Shown: piece after piece, positions 5,382 to 5,510 of the stretch | Layout of the letters: each line of letters opens with the position of its first letter | Position numbering within the stretch: the first letter of the stretch is position 1 | NCBI GenBank assembly: GCA_012799265.1 | Contig: JAAZLP010000215.1 | Span: 1-5,510 of the forward strand | Direction of reading: 5' to 3' | From: Phyllobacteriaceae bacterium | GTDB taxonomy: Bacteria; Pseudomonadota; Alphaproteobacteria; Rhizobiales; Devosiaceae | Length of the DNA: 5,510 bases | Program-made: the position numbers and the translations under genes | The notes under the pieces: generated by a model | The model's database searches: none | The model's input: the letters and a program-made list of their open reading frames with translations, nothing else | Told to the model about the DNA's origin: nothing

Positions 5382-5510
5382 CTAGGCGACGACAGCCAGT
5401 CGGGCACGCTGCCCGTTTTCTGTGCTGAAGATGTCAACGATCTGATCCAGCTCACGCGCCTGCGCTTCGGATTGTGCGATCCAGGCGTTGATCTCTTCCA
5501 CGAGGGCAGC
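5382..5510 (-). CDS. Methyl-accepting chemotaxis protein, C-terminal fragment (start beyond window)
   Basis: Only the last 42 codons and the TAG stop are inside the window; the gene enters from the right edge. The peptide reads AALVEEINAWIAQSEAQARE, then LDQIVDIFSTENGQRARLAVVA. The AALVEE...QA..LD..V..F pattern is characteristic of the distal end of the cytoplasmic signalling helices of methyl-accepting chemotaxis receptors, just after the last methylation helix. These receptors relay ligand or redox signals to CheA/CheW. No CheR-tethering pentapeptide (NWETF type) is seen at the C-terminus. Sensor domain and ligand are outside the window. A terminator follows at once, so it is transcriptionally separate from rpe. 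Confidence 0.85.
   Translation of the reverse strand, partial: AALVEEINAWIAQSEAQARELDQIVDIFSTENGQRARLAVVA

Noticed and set aside
1..5510. Search for mobile elements, CRISPR arrays, toxin-antitoxin pairs, tRNA genes or riboswitches.
   Set aside because: No transposase, integrase, repeat-spacer pattern, tRNA-like cloverleaf or recognised riboswitch core was seen on either strand by reading; the window is mainly housekeeping genes.

Overview
The window looks like chromosomal housekeeping DNA from a GC-rich alphaproteobacterium, most likely of the order Hyphomicrobiales (Rhizobiales). The grounds are the F1-ATPase zeta subunit (DUF1476), a family essentially confined to Alphaproteobacteria, its placement head-to-head with purC, the PurC N-terminus MNRRRKIYEGKAK typical of rhizobial relatives, and the type of acyltransferase at the left end. 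A Devosia-like genome would fit, but the sequence alone does not prove the genus.

Layout from right to left (almost everything is on the minus strand). At 5382-5510 is the last part of a methyl-accepting chemotaxis protein, closed by a good intrinsic terminator. A sigma70-like promoter at 5281-5309 then starts a tight cluster rpe (ribulose-phosphate epimerase) - purB (adenylosuccinate lyase) - RBBP9/YdeN-type serine hydrolase. Here purB and the hydrolase overlap by ATGA. This cluster runs into a perfect 10-bp hairpin at 2619-2641 that it shares, in convergent orientation, with the only plus-strand gene, the ATPase zeta subunit (2267-2590). Zeta is divergent from purC across a 205-bp promoter region. 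purC (SAICAR synthetase) and purS (small FGAM synthetase subunit) form a two-gene unit with an 18-nt gap. Beyond purS the expected partner purQ is absent from the window. Instead there is a 27-codon membrane or secreted microORF, a strong hairpin, and a membrane acyltransferase-3 family gene cut by the left window edge.

Functionally, purB, purC and purS belong to de novo purine synthesis: PurS at the FGAM step, PurC making SAICAR, and PurB both releasing AICAR and making AMP. rpe feeds the pentose phosphate pathway and so the ribose-phosphate supply for PRPP. Zeta links to ATP turnover by inhibiting reverse F1-ATPase rotation. I found no mobile element, CRISPR array, tRNA/rRNA gene or obvious novel defence system. 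No gene-free stretch exceeds 300 bases. The least explained parts are the microORF, the hairpin leader and the acyltransferase, all in the section downstream of purS where the usual purine gene order breaks.
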